Made by a program: the position numbers and the translations under genes
In this document: positions 39,002 through 49,605 of the stretch, one piece after another
Numbering within the stretch: the stretch's first letter is position 1
Layout of the letters: each line of letters begins with the position of its first letter
DNA from: Burkholderiales bacterium
Lineage (GTDB): Bacteria; Pseudomonadota; Gammaproteobacteria; Burkholderiales; Burkholderiaceae_C
NCBI GenBank assembly: GCA_028872015.1
Contig: JAGWLO010000001.1
Coordinates: 99,015-163,014 of the forward strand
DNA length: 64,000 nt
Reading direction: 5' to 3'
The notes under the pieces: model-generated
Told to the model about the DNA's origin: nothing
The model's database searches: none
Seen by the model: only the letters and a program-made list of their open reading frames with translations

Positions 39002-40216
39002 CTACTTGACCCAGGTGTTGAGCTGGATGATGGGCATCATCACGGCCAGCATGATCAGCATCACCACCACGCCCATCACCACGATCAGCAGGGGCTCGAG
39101 GATGGTGGCCACCGCCATCGCGCGCCGCTGCACCTCGGCCGAGAGCTGGGCCGAGGCGCGCAGCAGCATCTCGGGCAGCTGGCCGGTCTGCTCGCCCAGG
39201 CGCGCGAACATCGCCAGCAGCCCCGGAAACCGCTTCTTGCCGGCCAGCGCCGCGGCCAGCGGCGCGCCTTCGCGCACCTGCACCAGCGCGTCCAGCGCAT
39301 CGGCGCGCATGGCGCGGTTGGCCAGCGTCTCGGCCGCCGCCTGCAGGGCCTTGAGGATCGGCACGCCGGCGCCGGCCAGCATCGCCAGCGTGCCGCCGAA
39401 GCGCGCCGCGTTGTAGCCGCGGCTCAGGCGCCCCACCAGCGGCAGGCGCAGCACGGCCGCGTCGCTGCGCTCGCGGAAGCCCTCGTTGCGCCGCGCCACC
39501 ACCAGCCCCGCGACGGCGCCCCCCGCCAGCAGCAGCACCGCCCAGCCCCAGTGGCGCACGAAGGCGCTGAGGGCCAGCATCGCCACCGTCAGCGTGGGCA
39601 GCGCGTGCTTGGAGCTGGTGAAGACACCGGCGATCTGCGGCACCACGTAGGTGAGCAGGATGACCACGATCAGGAGCGCCACCGCCGAGACGATGGCCGG
39701 GTACAGCATCGCGCCCAGCAGCCGGCTGCGCAGGGCCTGGCGCTGCTCCAGATCGTCGGCCAGGCGCTCGAGCACGGGGCCCAGGGCCCCGCTCTGTTCG
39801 CCTGCGGCGACGACGGCACGGTAGACATCGTCGAACTCGCGCGGCGCCGTGCCCAGCGCGCGGGCGAAGCTGCTGCCGGCGTTGACCTCGCTCTTCAGGT
39901 GCGCCACCAGCTCGTGCTGGCGCGGGTTCTCGGCCTCGTCGGCCAGCGCGGTGAGCGCCCGCTCCAGCGGCAGCCCCGAGCCCACCAGTCCGGCGAGCTG
40001 GCGCGTCCACACCGCCAGGCCCACGCCCGAGAACACGCGCCGCGTGAAGCCGGCCGCCGCCGAATCGGTGGCGGCCATCGTCACCGGCAGCACCGCCAGC
40101 GGCACCAGCTCGCGGCTGCGCAGCTGTGCCCGCGCCGCCTTCGCGTTGTCGGCCTCGAGCAGGCCGCTGTGCGACTTGCCGGCGGGGTCGAGCGCTTCGA
40201 AGCGGTAGGCGGGCAT
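39002..40216 (-). CDS. gspF: Type II secretion platform protein GspF
   Basis: 404-aa polytopic inner-membrane protein with two copies of the GspF domain (about 70-190 and 275-395) and three membrane helices (near 170, 220 and 375). Signatures are TRQLAGLVGSGLPLERAL and FARLGEQTGQLPEML. It couples the GspE ATPase to pseudopilus assembly. It is the last gene of the gsp operon, with a 1-bp gap after gspE, and converges on moxR. Confidence 0.95.
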   Translation of the reverse strand: MPAYRFEALDPAGKSHSGLLEADNAKAARAQLRSRELVPLAVLPVTMAATDSAAAGFTRRVFSGVGLAVWTRQLAGLVGSGLPLERALTALADEAENPRQHELVAHLKSEVNAGSSFARALGTAPREFDDVYRAVVAAGEQSGALGPVLERLADDLEQRQALRSRLLGAMLYPAIVSAVALLIVVILLTYVVPQIAGVFTSSKHALPTLTVAMLALSAFVRHWGWAVLLLAGGAVAGLVVARRNEGFRERSDAAVLRLPLVGRLSRGYNAARFGGTLAMLAGAGVPILKALQAAAETLANRAMRADALDALVQVREGAPLAAALAGKKRFPGLLAMFARLGEQTGQLPEMLLRASAQLSAEVQRRAMAVATILEPLLIVVMGVVVMLIMLAVMMPIIQLNTWVK

Positions 40217-40217
40217 C

Positions 40218-41639
40218 TCAGTCGCGGGTGACGCGGATCACTTCTTCGGCGGAGGTGATCCCACTGTTCACCAGCCGTTCGCCGTCGTCGCGCATCGGCC
40301 GCAGGCCGGCGGCGCGCGCAGCGGCGGCCAGGTCCTGCTCGGAGGCGCGGTTGTGGATCAGCGTCTGCACCTGCTCGTCCACCACCATCAGTTCGTAAAC
40401 GCCGGTGCGGCCCTTGTAGCCGGTGCGGCTGCACTGCTCGCAGCCCACCGGGTGCCAGCGGCCGTCGGCGCCCCTGCGCTTGCAGGCCGGGCAGAGCTTG
40501 CGCACCAGGCGCTGCGCCAGCGCGCCCAGCAGGCTGCTCGACAGCAGGTAGGGCTCCACCCCCATGTCGATCAGCCGCGTCACGGAGGACGGCGCGTCGT
40601 TGGTGTGGATCGTGGCCAGCACGAGGTGGCCGGTGAGGCTGGCCTGGATCGCGATCTGCGCCGTCTCGTAGTCGCGGATCTCGCCGATCATGATCACGTC
40701 GGGGTCCTGGCGCAGGATGGCGCGCAGCGCCTTCGCGAACGTGAGCTCGATCTTCGGGTTCACCTGCGTCTGGCCGATGCCGGGCAGCTCGTACTCGATC
40801 GGGTCTTCCACCGTCAGCACGTTGGTGGTGGCGGTGTCGACGCGGCCCAGCGACGCGTACAGCGTGGTCGTCTTGCCCGAGCCGGTGGGCCCGGTGACGA
40901 GGACGATGCCGTGCGGCTGCTGGATCAGCCGCGCGAAGGCGGCCAGCACGTCGCCGTCCATGCCCAGGCCTTCCAGGGTGAAGCGGCTCTCGGTCTTGTC
41001 CAGCAGTCGCAGCACGGCGCGCTCGCCGTGCGCGCTGGGCAGCGTCGAGACGCGCACGTCGATCGCGCGGCCGCCGATGCGCAGCGAGATGCGGCCGTCC
41101 TGCGGCAGCCGCTTCTCGGCGATGTCGAGCTCGGCCATGATCTTCAGGCGGCTGATCAGCGCCGCGTGCAGCGCCTTGTTGGGCGTGACCACCTCGCGCA
41201 GCGTGCCGTCGACGCGGAAGCGCACCGAGCTGCTGCGCTCGTAGGGCTCGATGTGGATGTCGCTCGCCCCGTCCTTGGCCGCCTGCGTCAGCAGCGCGTT
41301 GAGCATGCGGATGATGGGCGCGTCGTCGGCCGCCTCGAGCAGGTCCTCCACCGCGGGCAGCTCCTGCATCATGCGGCTCAGGTCGACGCCGCTCTCGACC
41401 TCGCCGATCACCGCCGCCGCACTGCTCTCGCTGCCGGCGTAGGCCACGGCGATGCGCTGGCCCAGCGTGGCGCTGGCCTCGCGCTCGAAGCTGGCCACCT
41501 CGAACAGCCGTGCCACCTCGGCCAGCGCGCTGGACGGCGTGGTCTCGCCAGCCCACAGCCGCAGCCGCTCCCCGTCGTCTTCGAGCAGCAGGGTGTTCGC
41601 CTTGGCGAAGGCGTAGGGCAGCGGGTGGCGGACGGCCAT
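40218..41639 (-). CDS. gspE: Type II secretion ATPase GspE
   Basis: 473-aa motor ATPase of the T2SS. Walker A is [15 protein letters not shown], Asp box [13 protein letters not shown], His box [20 protein letters not shown], and the zinc element is CPAC with a later CEQC. Compared with the GspE homologue at 14796 it has a shorter N-terminus of standard type. It lies between gspD and gspF. Confidence 0.95.
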   Translation of the reverse strand: MAVRHPLPYAFAKANTLLLEDDGERLRLWAGETTPSSALAEVARLFEVASFEREASATLGQRIAVAYAGSESSAAAVIGEVESGVDLSRMMQELPAVEDLLEAADDAPIIRMLNALLTQAAKDGASDIHIEPYERSSSVRFRVDGTLREVVTPNKALHAALISRLKIMAELDIAEKRLPQDGRISLRIGGRAIDVRVSTLPSAHGERAVLRLLDKTESRFTLEGLGMDGDVLAAFARLIQQPHGIVLVTGPTGSGKTTTLYASLGRVDTATTNVLTVEDPIEYELPGIGQTQVNPKIELTFAKALRAILRQDPDVIMIGEIRDYETAQIAIQASLTGHLVLATIHTNDAPSSVTRLIDMGVEPYLLSSSLLGALAQRLVRKLCPACKRRGADGRWHPVGCEQCSRTGYKGRTGVYELMVVDEQVQTLIHNRASEQDLAAAARAAGLRPMRDDGERLVNSGITSAEEVIRVTRD

Positions 41640-41659
41640 GGCAGGGGCTCGGCGCGGGC

Positions 41660-43924
41660 TCAGCGCGGAGGGTCGCGCGGTGGGTCGCGCGGGGATTCGC
41701 GCGTGGGGTTGTCGGTGCCGGCCAGCGGATACAGCAGCTTCGGGGGCGGGGTCCCGGCCGCGGAGGCGGCGGACGCCGCGGCAGCCGCCGAGGCCGACGC
41801 CCTCGGCGCGGGCGGCAGCATCGGCGCCTCGTTCACCGGCATCACCACGCTGGGTGCGGGCTGGGTGCGCTGCTGCTCGCCGCGCATCTGCTCGTAGCGG
41901 TCGCGCGAGAGCTGCTCGCTGGCCGGCGCGTCGCGCAGCACCACGGGGCGCAGGAAGACCATCAGGTTGGTGCGCTTGCGCTCGCGGCTCTCGCTGCGGA
42001 ACAGCCCGCCCACGAACGGCAGGTCGCCCAGCAAGGGCACCTTGCTGCGGTTGACGGTGACGGCGTCCTGGATCAGCCCGCCCAGCACCAGGATCTGGCC
42101 GTCGTCCACCGTCACCGTCGCTTCGATCGAGCGCTTGGAGGTCGACGGGCCGGCGTTCGTGGTGCCGGCGGCGGTGGTGGCCTCGACCGCGCTCTGCTCC
42201 TGGAAGATCTGCATCCGGATCGCGCCGTTCTCGCCGATCTGCGGCCGGATGCGCAGCGTGATGCCCACGTCCTTGCGCTCGATGGTCTGGAACGGGTTGG
42301 TCGTGGCACCGCCGGTCTGCGTGTACTGGCCGGTGATGAAGGGCACGTTCTCGCCCACCACGATCTTGGCCTCTTCGTTGTCCAGCGTGATGAGGTTCGG
42401 CGCCGAGATGATGTTGGTCTGGCCCTGCGTCTGCAGCGCCTGCGCGATGGCGGCCAGCGAGGTGACGCCGTTGTACGAGCGCAGCAGGCCCAGGTTCAGG
42501 CCCTGGTTCAGCGTTACCTGGCCCGCCGCCGCGGCGGTCTGCAGCGTGATGATGTTGCCGGTGCCGCTGGCGGGCGTGAAGTTGGTGCCTGCGGCCAGGC
42601 CGACCTTGTCGCCGCTCTTGCCCAGCAGGCCCTGCCACTGGAAGCCGAAGTCGGCCGCGTTGTCGCCCGAGACCTCGACGATCAGGCTCTCGATGTAGAC
42701 CTGGGGCCGCCGCGTGTCCAGCTGCTCGATCAGCGCCCGCACCTGGCGGTACAGCGGCTCGGGGGCGGTCACCACCAGCGAGTTGGTGGCCGGGTCGGCC
42801 TGGATGAAGCCGCCCGTGGACGGCTCGGCCGGCGCGGTGACGCCGGCGCTGGCGCTGCTGCCGCCGCTGCCCATGAGGCCGCTGTTGGACAGCGGGTTGG
42901 CGCTGCTCGACGCGGGCGTGCTGCGGCTCAGGCCCGCGGCCGCTGCACCCCCGCCGCCGCTGCTGGTGCCGGCGCTGCCGCTGCCGATGGCGGCGAAGGC
43001 CGCGCGCACCACCACCGCCAGCCGCGCCGCATCGGCGTTCTTCAGGTGCACCACCCACATGCCGCCGCCGGGGCCGGCCAGGCCGCTCGGGCGGTCGAGC
43101 CGGGCGATGGTGGCGCGCACGTCGGCCAGGCGCGCCGGGTTGGCGGCCTTCACGATCAGGGTGTTGCTCTGCGAATCGGCCACGATGGTGGTGCCGGTGC
43201 CGGCCAGCGCGTTGATGGCCGCCTGCTGGCCCGGCAGCACCTGGCCGCTGGAGCCGTCGACCAGCCGCTGCACCAGCGGCGCCAGGTCGGCGGCCACCGC
43301 GTACTGCAGCGGCACGACCTCGATGCCGGTGCCCGAGGGCTGGTCCAGCGCGGCGATGATCTTGGCGATGCGCTGCAGGTTGTCGGCGTAGTCGGTGATC
43401 ACCAGCGCGTTGCTGCCCGGGCTGGCGTTGATGGTGTTGTTGGCGCTGATGAGCGGCCGCAGCACGGCCACCAGGTTGTTCGGGTTCTCGTAGCGCAGCG
43501 TGAAGATCTGGGTGATGACCTGGTCGCCGTGCGGCCCCACGCCGCCCACCGAGACGGTGCCGGTCTGCAGCTTGGCGTCGGCCTCGGGCACCACCTTGAG
43601 CAGGCCGCCGCTGTCCACCACCGCGTAGCCCAGCCCGCGCAGCGCCGACAGGTACGACTGGTAGGCGCTGCCCACGCTCTGCGGCTGCTCGCTGTAGAGC
43701 GTGATCTGGCCCTTGACGCGGGGGTCGACGATGATGTTGCGGTCGATCATGGCCGCCATCGCCCGCGTCACCGCGTCGATGTCGGCGTTGACGAAGTTCA
43801 CGGTCACCGGGGCGCGCCCGCGCGGGGCCGCCTGCGCCCAGGCAGGCCCCCAGCCGGGCGCCCCGGTCAGGGCGCAGGCCACCACCACGGCCACCCCGCG
43901 CTTGCCAAGTTGTTTCATGCTCAT
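41660..43924 (-). CDS. gspD: Type II secretion outer-membrane secretin GspD
   Basis: 754-aa secretin. The signal peptide ends near residue 30 (GWGPAWAQA). It is followed by N0 ([27 protein letters not shown]), three N1-N3 KH-like domains with a Gly/Ser-rich insertion in N3, and the secretin core ending with [18 protein letters not shown]. The C-terminus is an Ala/Pro-rich tail with an imperfect RDPP repeat. The ATG at 43924 overlaps the gspN stop (ATGA); the ATG two codons later has a better-placed TAGGA. It forms the exit pore. Confidence 0.94.
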   Translation of the reverse strand: MSMKQLGKRGVAVVVACALTGAPGWGPAWAQAAPRGRAPVTVNFVNADIDAVTRAMAAMIDRNIIVDPRVKGQITLYSEQPQSVGSAYQSYLSALRGLGYAVVDSGGLLKVVPEADAKLQTGTVSVGGVGPHGDQVITQIFTLRYENPNNLVAVLRPLISANNTINASPGSNALVITDYADNLQRIAKIIAALDQPSGTGIEVVPLQYAVAADLAPLVQRLVDGSSGQVLPGQQAAINALAGTGTTIVADSQSNTLIVKAANPARLADVRATIARLDRPSGLAGPGGGMWVVHLKNADAARLAVVVRAAFAAIGSGSAGTSSGGGGAAAAGLSRSTPASSSANPLSNSGLMGSGGSSASAGVTAPAEPSTGGFIQADPATNSLVVTAPEPLYRQVRALIEQLDTRRPQVYIESLIVEVSGDNAADFGFQWQGLLGKSGDKVGLAAGTNFTPASGTGNIITLQTAAAAGQVTLNQGLNLGLLRSYNGVTSLAAIAQALQTQGQTNIISAPNLITLDNEEAKIVVGENVPFITGQYTQTGGATTNPFQTIERKDVGITLRIRPQIGENGAIRMQIFQEQSAVEATTAAGTTNAGPSTSKRSIEATVTVDDGQILVLGGLIQDAVTVNRSKVPLLGDLPFVGGLFRSESRERKRTNLMVFLRPVVLRDAPASEQLSRDRYEQMRGEQQRTQPAPSVVMPVNEAPMLPPAPRASASAAAAASAASAAGTPPPKLLYPLAGTDNPTRESPRDPPRDPPR

Positions 43925-44724
43925 CCTATGGAGAAGACCGCGGCCGCGCCTTCGCGGCGGCCGATGATGCCGAGCAGGCCGAGCAGTGCCGGCCCCGAGC
44001 CCTCGTCGGCGCTGGCGCGGCCGCTGAAGCGCAGGCGCGAGCCGACCCAGTCGCCGCTGCCGCTGAGCTGCAGCGGGCCGCGGATCGTGTCCAGCCGCAG
44101 CGTGGCCGCCGTGCCGCGGGCGGCGTCGCCGTGCAGGCTCAGGCGGTAGCTGCCCAGCGGGTCCAGGGTCGACAGCCGCGAGGCCACGCCGTCCAGCGCC
44201 AGCGCGGCGTCGCCGCTGAAGCGCAGCCGGCCCTGCACCAGCTCCAGCGTCAGGCCCGGGCTGCTGAGCTCCATCTGCCCCGACGGCCGCACCGTGTTCC
44301 ACGGCGTGCCCAGGCCCACCAGCCACGAGGCCGGCCAGCGGGCCACCCAGGCGCGGCCGGCCGCGGGGGGCGGCGCCGCCACCAGCTCGAAGCGCCAGCG
44401 GCCGAAGCCGGGCACCAGGCGCAGGTGCAGCGTGCCGTTCAGGCAGCAGGCCTGGCGCGCGTGCAGCGCCAGGCCCAGCCCCTCCAGGCCCAGCGTCCAG
44501 TGCAGGCGGTCGGGCAGGCTGCTGGCATCGCGGCTGTCGGGCCCGCCGGTGAGCACCGGCAGCGCGCTGCCGTTCCAGACCGAGCCGCGCGCGTCGGCCA
44601 GCAGCAGGCGCTGGTCGGTGACGGCGGCGACCCAGCGCGCGAGCCAGGCCGCGGGTGCGAAGGCCGGCAGCGCGCAGGCGGCGCCGGCCAGCACGCCCGC
44701 CGCGGCCCAGCCCCAGCGCGTCAC
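43921..44724 (-). CDS. gspN: Type II secretion protein GspN
   Basis: 267-aa bitopic protein with an N-terminal helix ([18 protein letters not shown]) and a periplasmic beta-rich domain ([27 protein letters not shown]). GspN occurs in a subset of T2SS operons and resembles AsmA-like domains. The GTG at 44724 overlaps the gspM stop (GTGA). It is assigned as much from position between gspM and gspD as from sequence. Confidence 0.82.
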   Translation of the reverse strand: MTRWGWAAAGVLAGAACALPAFAPAAWLARWVAAVTDQRLLLADARGSVWNGSALPVLTGGPDSRDASSLPDRLHWTLGLEGLGLALHARQACCLNGTLHLRLVPGFGRWRFELVAAPPPAAGRAWVARWPASWLVGLGTPWNTVRPSGQMELSSPGLTLELVQGRLRFSGDAALALDGVASRLSTLDPLGSYRLSLHGDAARGTAATLRLDTIRGPLQLSGSGDWVGSRLRFSGRASADEGSGPALLGLLGIIGRREGAAAVFSIG

Positions 44725-45224
44725 GGGCGGCCCTCCAGCGCCACCACCACGGTGCCGTTGTAGCCCGCGCCGGCGCGCGTGAGCGTGGCTTCGACCGGCC
44801 TTGCCCGCGCCGCCGCGCGCGCCTCCAGCAGCCAGTCGCGCAGCGCACCGGTGGTGATGCCGCTGACGGAGAGCACCGCGCGGTCGCCCTGGAGCGTGAG
44901 CCGGCCCGCATCGCCCAGCCGCTCGGTGGCGGCGCGCAAGGCGGATTCGGCCAGCGCGCGCGGCACCGGCGGCGCCGCGCGCAATTCGGCCGCCTCGGCC
45001 GCCAGGCGCCGCATCGCCTGGGCCTGGCGGTCGAGCGCGTCGATCTCGGCCGGCGCCCGCGCCAGCGTGCGGGCCGCCGGCTGCACCGCCAGCAGCCACA
45101 CCAGCGCCGCAGCCACCACCGCCGCGGCCAGCCGCAGCAGGCGCTGCTCGCGCGGCGGCAGGGCCCGCCAGGCGCCTTGCAGCGCCGCGAGGCGGCGCGG
45201 GGGGGCCACCGCCTCGGCCGTCAT
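44721..45224 (-). CDS. gspM: Type II secretion protein GspM
   Basis: 167-aa inner-membrane protein with one N-terminal helix after PPREQRLLRLAA and a small ferredoxin-like periplasmic domain. It partners GspL in the inner-membrane platform. It overlaps gspL and gspN by four bases each. Confidence 0.88.
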   Translation of the reverse strand: MTAEAVAPPRRLAALQGAWRALPPREQRLLRLAAAVVAAALVWLLAVQPAARTLARAPAEIDALDRQAQAMRRLAAEAAELRAAPPVPRALAESALRAATERLGDAGRLTLQGDRAVLSVSGITTGALRDWLLEARAAARARPVEATLTRAGAGYNGTVVVALEGRP

Positions 45225-46489
45225 GCCGGCGCCGCCGTGTCGCTGGGGGTGTCGCTGCGGGTGATGGTGATGCGGCCCTCGGCGCGCTCCACCGCCAGGC
45301 CCAGCGGCTGCAGGCGCTCGCGGAACTGGCTGAACTGCGCCTCGTCCCAGCCGGCGGCGGCCAGCGTCAGGCGGCCGGGCTCGAAGCGCAGGCTCTGCAC
45401 CGGGCCCTGCCCCTCGGGCCAGGCGCCGGCCGCGGCGCCGAGCAGCCTCTCCAGGTCGCCCGGCCCGGCACGGCCCGCGGCCGCGCGCAGCCGCTCGGTC
45501 TCGCGCGCCATCTGCAGCGGCGCGTCGAGCACGGCCCGCACGTCGGGGTAGGTGCTGCGCAGCAGCGCGGTCATCGCCGCACGCTTGTCGGCCAGGACAC
45601 GCTGCTCGTGCCAGGCATAGGCATTCAGGCCCACCAGGTTGATCAGGGCCAGCGCCGCCAGCCCCACGCGCACCGGCCGCCATTCGGCGCTGAACAGGCG
45701 CTGTGCCGCCAGCTCCAGCGCGCGCCGGCCGCGGCGCCGCGGTGCGAGCTCGAACTGGCGCAGGTTGGCGCTGCCCTGGGCCGCCTCGAGCAGGCGTTCG
45801 GCGTCGCTCATCAGGGCCACCGGCGCGCCCAGCCAGGCCTCGGCCGCCACCGCGGCGGCCGGCGTGCTGCTCCAGCGCACGGGCTCGCCCCCTGCCGAGG
45901 GTGCCGCCAGCAGCGCCCGCGCCAGCCCGCCGGCCAGGGGCACGCAGACGGCCTGGTCGGGGCCGGCGAACGCGAGCCAGGGCGCAGGCTGGCCGTCCGC
46001 GTCGGCGACGAAGAAGTGGCCGCGCGCCGCCCCGCCCGGCTGGCTGGCGGGCAGCGCGCGATCGATGGGCACGCCGGCCGCCTCCAGCGCCGCCAGCGCG
46101 CCCGCCAGCCAGCTGCGCTGCGTCACCGCCACCCAGCCCGGCTGGCCGCCGACGGCGCCGGGGCCGAGCGCGAAGTGCAGGGCTTCGTCGTCCTCGAGCA
46201 GGGCCTCTTCCATCACCCCCAGCAGCGCCGAGCGCAGCCGCGCCGGCGGCGCGCGCGGCACCTCGATGCGGTGCCAGCTGAGCTCGGCCTCGCTCAGCAC
46301 CAGCACGCGCTGATCGGCGCGCGGCAGCAGCGCTGCCGGCGCCCGGCCCTGCTGCGTGGCCTGGTGACCATCGACGCTGTAGACGTAAGGCCATTCGGCG
46401 GGCAGGCGCGCCGCGGGCGCGGCGTCGGCCGCGGCGCCGCGCGCCTGCAGGCGCTCGCGCGGGGGCAACTGGATCACAAGCAGCGACAT
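45221..46489 (-). CDS. gspL: Type II secretion protein GspL
   Basis: 422-aa protein. The cytoplasmic actin-like domain (about 1-260, EAELSWHRIEVPRAPPARL, LHFALGPG) binds GspE; one membrane helix around 285-305 leads to a periplasmic ferredoxin-like domain that pairs with GspM. It is 72 bp downstream of gspK, the only sizeable gap in the operon, and no terminator is seen in the gap. Confidence 0.9.
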   Translation of the reverse strand: MSLLVIQLPPRERLQARGAAADAAPAARLPAEWPYVYSVDGHQATQQGRAPAALLPRADQRVLVLSEAELSWHRIEVPRAPPARLRSALLGVMEEALLEDDEALHFALGPGAVGGQPGWVAVTQRSWLAGALAALEAAGVPIDRALPASQPGGAARGHFFVADADGQPAPWLAFAGPDQAVCVPLAGGLARALLAAPSAGGEPVRWSSTPAAAVAAEAWLGAPVALMSDAERLLEAAQGSANLRQFELAPRRRGRRALELAAQRLFSAEWRPVRVGLAALALINLVGLNAYAWHEQRVLADKRAAMTALLRSTYPDVRAVLDAPLQMARETERLRAAAGRAGPGDLERLLGAAAGAWPEGQGPVQSLRFEPGRLTLAAAGWDEAQFSQFRERLQPLGLAVERAEGRITITRSDTPSDTAAPA

Positions 46490-46561
46490 CGGGGAGCGTG
46501 AGCGGGGGAACGGGGCGGAACTGCGGGACGGCAGGGCTGCGGGCGGGCCGTATTGTGGCCT

Positions 46562-47563
46562 TCAGCGCGCCGGGGTCGCGAAGCTGCGGCGCTCGGTGCG
46601 GCGCACCGTCACGCGGCCCAGATCGCGCTGCAGCAGCGAGCGCTGTTCGAGCACCCGCCCGTCCAGGCGCAGCCGGCCCGAGACCTCGAACCAGGCGCTG
46701 AACACGCCCAGCCGCGTCGGGTCCAGCGTGGCGCCCTGTGGCAGCAGGGCCTGCACCGCGGCGGGGGTGGTGTAGGGGTTGCGCCGGCGCGCCTGCACGA
46801 GGCGCTGAGCGCTGCCCAGATCGAGCCCGTCGACGGCCGCCAGCAGCACCTCGGCCGGGGCGGTGTTGGCGTTCACCGGCGTCACCGCCGGCAGCAGCGT
46901 GACGAAGGGCCGCAGCTGGGCCAGCGTGGCCCCGTCCACGCCCAGCCAGCGCAGGTCGGCCACGCGCTCGGGCTTGAGCGGCGCCTGCGGGTCGGCCCGC
47001 GCGCCGGCGGGCGCGAAGGCGCGCGCCAGGGCCTGCGCGATCTCGTCGGCCGCCGACCCCGGCGCACCCGCGGCCTGGGCCAGCCGCTGCAGTCCGGCCA
47101 GCTGCGCCGGCACGATGCGGCCGGTGCCATCGACCAGGTTGCGCAGGTTGTAGCGCGACTGCGCATCGACGATGGCGCCGCTGATGAAGGCCTCGGGCCC
47201 GCTGTCGACGTTGTTGTCCTGGTCGGCGGCCAGGAAGCTGGACAGCCGCGCCTCTTCGAGCGGCGTGGCCCAGCTGTCGCCCAGCGAGGTGTACAGCGGG
47301 CCGCGGCGCTGCGCGGCCCGCAGGTCTTCGCGCAGGATCAGGCGCGCCCAGTCGAGCGCGCCCGTCAGCACCCAGGCCGCCTGCGCCCGGGCGCGCTCGG
47401 CGGCCTCGACCTGCACCGCCCGCGCCTGCTGCCACACCATGCCCGCGGCCAGCGTCGTGACCAGGGCCAGGATGATCATCGCCAGCAGCAGCGCGGCGCC
47501 GCGCTGGCCGGGCCGGCCGGACCCGCGGGACAGCGGCGGCCGCTTGGGTTCGCGGTGTCTCAT
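46562..47563 (-). CDS. gspK: Type II secretion minor pseudopilin GspK
   Basis: 333-aa minor pseudopilin. The prepilin site is QRG|AALLLAMIILAL; as in other GspK proteins the helix differs from the F-x3-E consensus. The large globular domain contains DAQSRYNLRNLV and the helix-hairpin segment VTPVNANTAPAEVLLA. It caps the pseudopilus tip with GspI and GspJ. It overlaps gspJ by four bases. Confidence 0.94.
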   Translation of the reverse strand: MRHREPKRPPLSRGSGRPGQRGAALLLAMIILALVTTLAAGMVWQQARAVQVEAAERARAQAAWVLTGALDWARLILREDLRAAQRRGPLYTSLGDSWATPLEEARLSSFLAADQDNNVDSGPEAFISGAIVDAQSRYNLRNLVDGTGRIVPAQLAGLQRLAQAAGAPGSAADEIAQALARAFAPAGARADPQAPLKPERVADLRWLGVDGATLAQLRPFVTLLPAVTPVNANTAPAEVLLAAVDGLDLGSAQRLVQARRRNPYTTPAAVQALLPQGATLDPTRLGVFSAWFEVSGRLRLDGRVLEQRSLLQRDLGRVTVRRTERRSFATPAR

Positions 47564-48267
47564 GCGCCCCCCGGGCCGAGCGCGATGTCGCGCGTGAGGG
47601 TCTGGCCGTCGAGCGCGATCACCAGCCGCACACCGTCCGGCAGCACCTCGCGCACGGCCACCGGCAGCGGAGCGGGCGCCGGGGCGGCGCCGGCGGCCGG
47701 CCCGGACGCCGCCGTGTCCGGGGCCGATGCGGCCGCCGCGGCCGCCAGGGCGACGCCGCCCACCGGTGCCAGGTCGCCGGTGGACTGGGCGTTGCTCCAT
47801 TGCCCGCCGCGGTTGAAGTAGATCTGCCAGCGGCCCGCGCCGTCGCTCAGGCGCACCTGGCCCGGCTCGTTGCCCAGCAGCTGCTGGCTGCGCAGCCAGG
47901 CGTCCTGCAGCGCGCCCACGGTGGTGACCGGCGGGGCCGTCCAGCGCTGCCACACGCCATCGCGCACGGCCCAGGCCACGAGCGAGACGCCGTCGTCGGT
48001 GCGCCGCGTCAGCCGCAGCGTCTGGCCGTCGAAGCTGATCGGCGGCACGGCGCCGGTGTCGATGAGGGCGCGCAGGTCCTGCTCCCATTGCGTGAGCACG
48101 GTGTCGAGCCGCACGATGCGGTCCATGGCTTCGCGGCTGCCGTCGCGTGCGCGCACCATGCCGCCCACGCCCTGCCAGGCCAGCCCCGCCAGCAGCGCCA
48201 TGATGAGCAGCGCGACCAGCACCTCCACCAGCGTGAAGCCGCAGGCCCGGCGGCGGCAGCGGGTCAT
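47560..48267 (-). CDS. gspJ: Type II secretion minor pseudopilin GspJ
   Basis: 235-aa prepilin with the cleavage site CG|FTLVEVLVALLIM and Glu at +5. The globular part contains DGVSLVAWAVRDGVWQRW. An Ala/Pro-rich insertion precedes the C-terminal strands. It overlaps gspI and gspK by ATGA junctions. Confidence 0.93.
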   Translation of the reverse strand: MTRCRRRACGFTLVEVLVALLIMALLAGLAWQGVGGMVRARDGSREAMDRIVRLDTVLTQWEQDLRALIDTGAVPPISFDGQTLRLTRRTDDGVSLVAWAVRDGVWQRWTAPPVTTVGALQDAWLRSQQLLGNEPGQVRLSDGAGRWQIYFNRGGQWSNAQSTGDLAPVGGVALAAAAAASAPDTAASGPAAGAAPAPAPLPVAVREVLPDGVRLVIALDGQTLTRDIALGPGGA

Positions 48268-48620
48268 TGGTTCGACAGCACGGTGGACAGCGTCACCAAG
48301 GTGTGCCCCTGGTCGTCGCGCATCACCGCGTCGACGCGCCGGAAGCTGGGGTTGGGCGTGGGCCGCGTGACCAGGGTGCCGGCGTAGCGGTGGCCGAGCT
48401 CGTCGCAGCTGAAGCCGGCGTCGCCGACGCCGGGAAAGCTGCGCGCCAGGCGCAGGGCGGTGAGCTGGTTGTCGGCGCACCATTGCGCCGCGATCACCGC
48501 GCCCAGGCGCCCGGCGTTGTCGGTGAGCACCCCCGCCGCGCGCATGCCGGCACCGAGCGCGATGGCCACGATGGCCAGCGCCACCAGCACCTCGAGCAGC
48601 GTGAAACCGCGCGGCTTCAT
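48264..48620 (-). CDS. gspI: Type II secretion minor pseudopilin GspI
   Basis: 118-aa prepilin with RG|FTLLEVLVALAIVAIAL and the GspI-typical WCADNQLTALRLARSFP segment. It has the normal family length and overlaps gspH and gspJ by four bases each. Confidence 0.94.
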   Translation of the reverse strand: MKPRGFTLLEVLVALAIVAIALGAGMRAAGVLTDNAGRLGAVIAAQWCADNQLTALRLARSFPGVGDAGFSCDELGHRYAGTLVTRPTPNPSFRRVDAVMRDDQGHTLVTLSTVLSNQ

Positions 48621-49132
48621 GGCAGCGCCGCCGCCGGCTCGGCCGTGAACGGCCCCAGCCCGTCGCTGGCGATCTGGAGCCGGTAGGCGCCCAGCTGCAG
48701 CTCGATGCGCTGCGGCGGCAGGATCGCGTCGGGCCCCAGGCGCACGCTGCCGGCGCCGACGACGACCGCCCGTGTGTCCGGGTCGAGCCAGTGCGTGGGC
48801 AGGGCCTGGGCCGCGGGCAGCCCGACGAAGCGGAACTGTGAGCCGTCGCCGCCGGGCCGCACGCCGGGCACCCACAGCACGGTGCTGCCGGCAGCGCGGG
48901 CCTCGGCGCGCGCCATCTCGAGCAGCACGGCCAGGCGCTCGCCGTCCTGGTCCAGGCGCGAGGCGCCGCGGTCGCGCAGCGCGAGGCTGACCACGCCGAC
49001 CGAGATCGCGATGATCGCGATCACCACCAGCAACTCGATGAGGGTGAAGCCGGACGTCCGCGGGCGGTGGCCGGGGACGCCCGGCCCGGGGCGCCGGCCG
49101 GGGCCGCTACTGCCAGGACCCGATGTCCGCAT
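48617..49132 (-). CDS. gspH: Type II secretion pseudopilin GspH
   Basis: 171-aa prepilin with SG|FTLIELLVVIAIIAISVG. The leader before the cleavage site is unusually long (27 residues, Gly/Pro/Arg-rich) because the only start found lies inside the end of gspG, giving a 26-nt overlap. The GspH/FimT-type domain follows (MARAEARAAGSTVLW). Confidence 0.92.
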   Translation of the reverse strand: MRTSGPGSSGPGRRPGPGVPGHRPRTSGFTLIELLVVIAIIAISVGVVSLALRDRGASRLDQDGERLAVLLEMARAEARAAGSTVLWVPGVRPGGDGSQFRFVGLPAAQALPTHWLDPDTRAVVVGAGSVRLGPDAILPPQRIELQLGAYRLQIASDGLGPFTAEPAAALP

Positions 49133-49550
49133 CTCGGCCTTCGCCGCCGGGCTGGCCGTCGGCGCCCAGGCTGAAGACGTCGATCTCGCCCTTGATGCCG
49201 GGGTTCAGGTACTGGTACGGGTGGCCCCAGGGGTCGGTGGGCAGCTTGTCGATGTAGGGCCGCCAGTTGGGTGGGATCACGCCCGTGGTGGGCTTGGTCA
49301 CCAGCGCCTGCAGGCCCTGCTCGGCGCTGGGGTAGCGCTGGTTGTCCAGCTTGTACAGCTTGAGCGCCTGCATCAGGTTGCTGACGTCGGTGCGGGCCGC
49401 GGTGACGCGCGCGTCCTCGGCCCGGTCGAGCAGGTTGGGCACGATCAGCGCGCCCAGCACGCCGATGATCACCAGCACGACCATCAGCTCGATCAGCGTG
49501 AAGCCGCGCTGGACGAGGGCGGGACGGCGGAGGGCGACGGTCGAGGTCAT
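49107..49550 (-). CDS. gspG: Type II secretion major pseudopilin GspG
   Basis: 147-aa major pseudopilin with RG|FTLIELMVVLVIIGVLGAL, the KLDNQRYPSAEQGLQALV loop, DPWGHPYQYLNPG, and a C-terminal calcium-site region (FSLGADGQPGGEG). It is the first gene of the eleven-gene gsp operon; CATGAT lies 6 nt before its ATG as a possible leaderless -10. Confidence 0.96.
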   Translation of the reverse strand: MTSTVALRRPALVQRGFTLIELMVVLVIIGVLGALIVPNLLDRAEDARVTAARTDVSNLMQALKLYKLDNQRYPSAEQGLQALVTKPTTGVIPPNWRPYIDKLPTDPWGHPYQYLNPGIKGEIDVFSLGADGQPGGEGRDADIGSWQ

Positions 49551-49593
49551 GGTCGGATCATGCACACATCGCGGGCGTCGCGAGGGGGCGCAT

Positions 49594-49599
49594 GATAAT
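49594..49599 (+). promoter_or_regulatory. -10 element directly upstream of gspC (leaderless start)
   Basis: GATAAT ends 6 nt before the gspC ATG and no Shine-Dalgarno sequence follows it, as at ribBA. The 55-bp gspG-gspC gap must also hold the divergent gspG promoter. Confidence 0.5.
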
Positions 49600-49605
49600 C
49601 GTGCC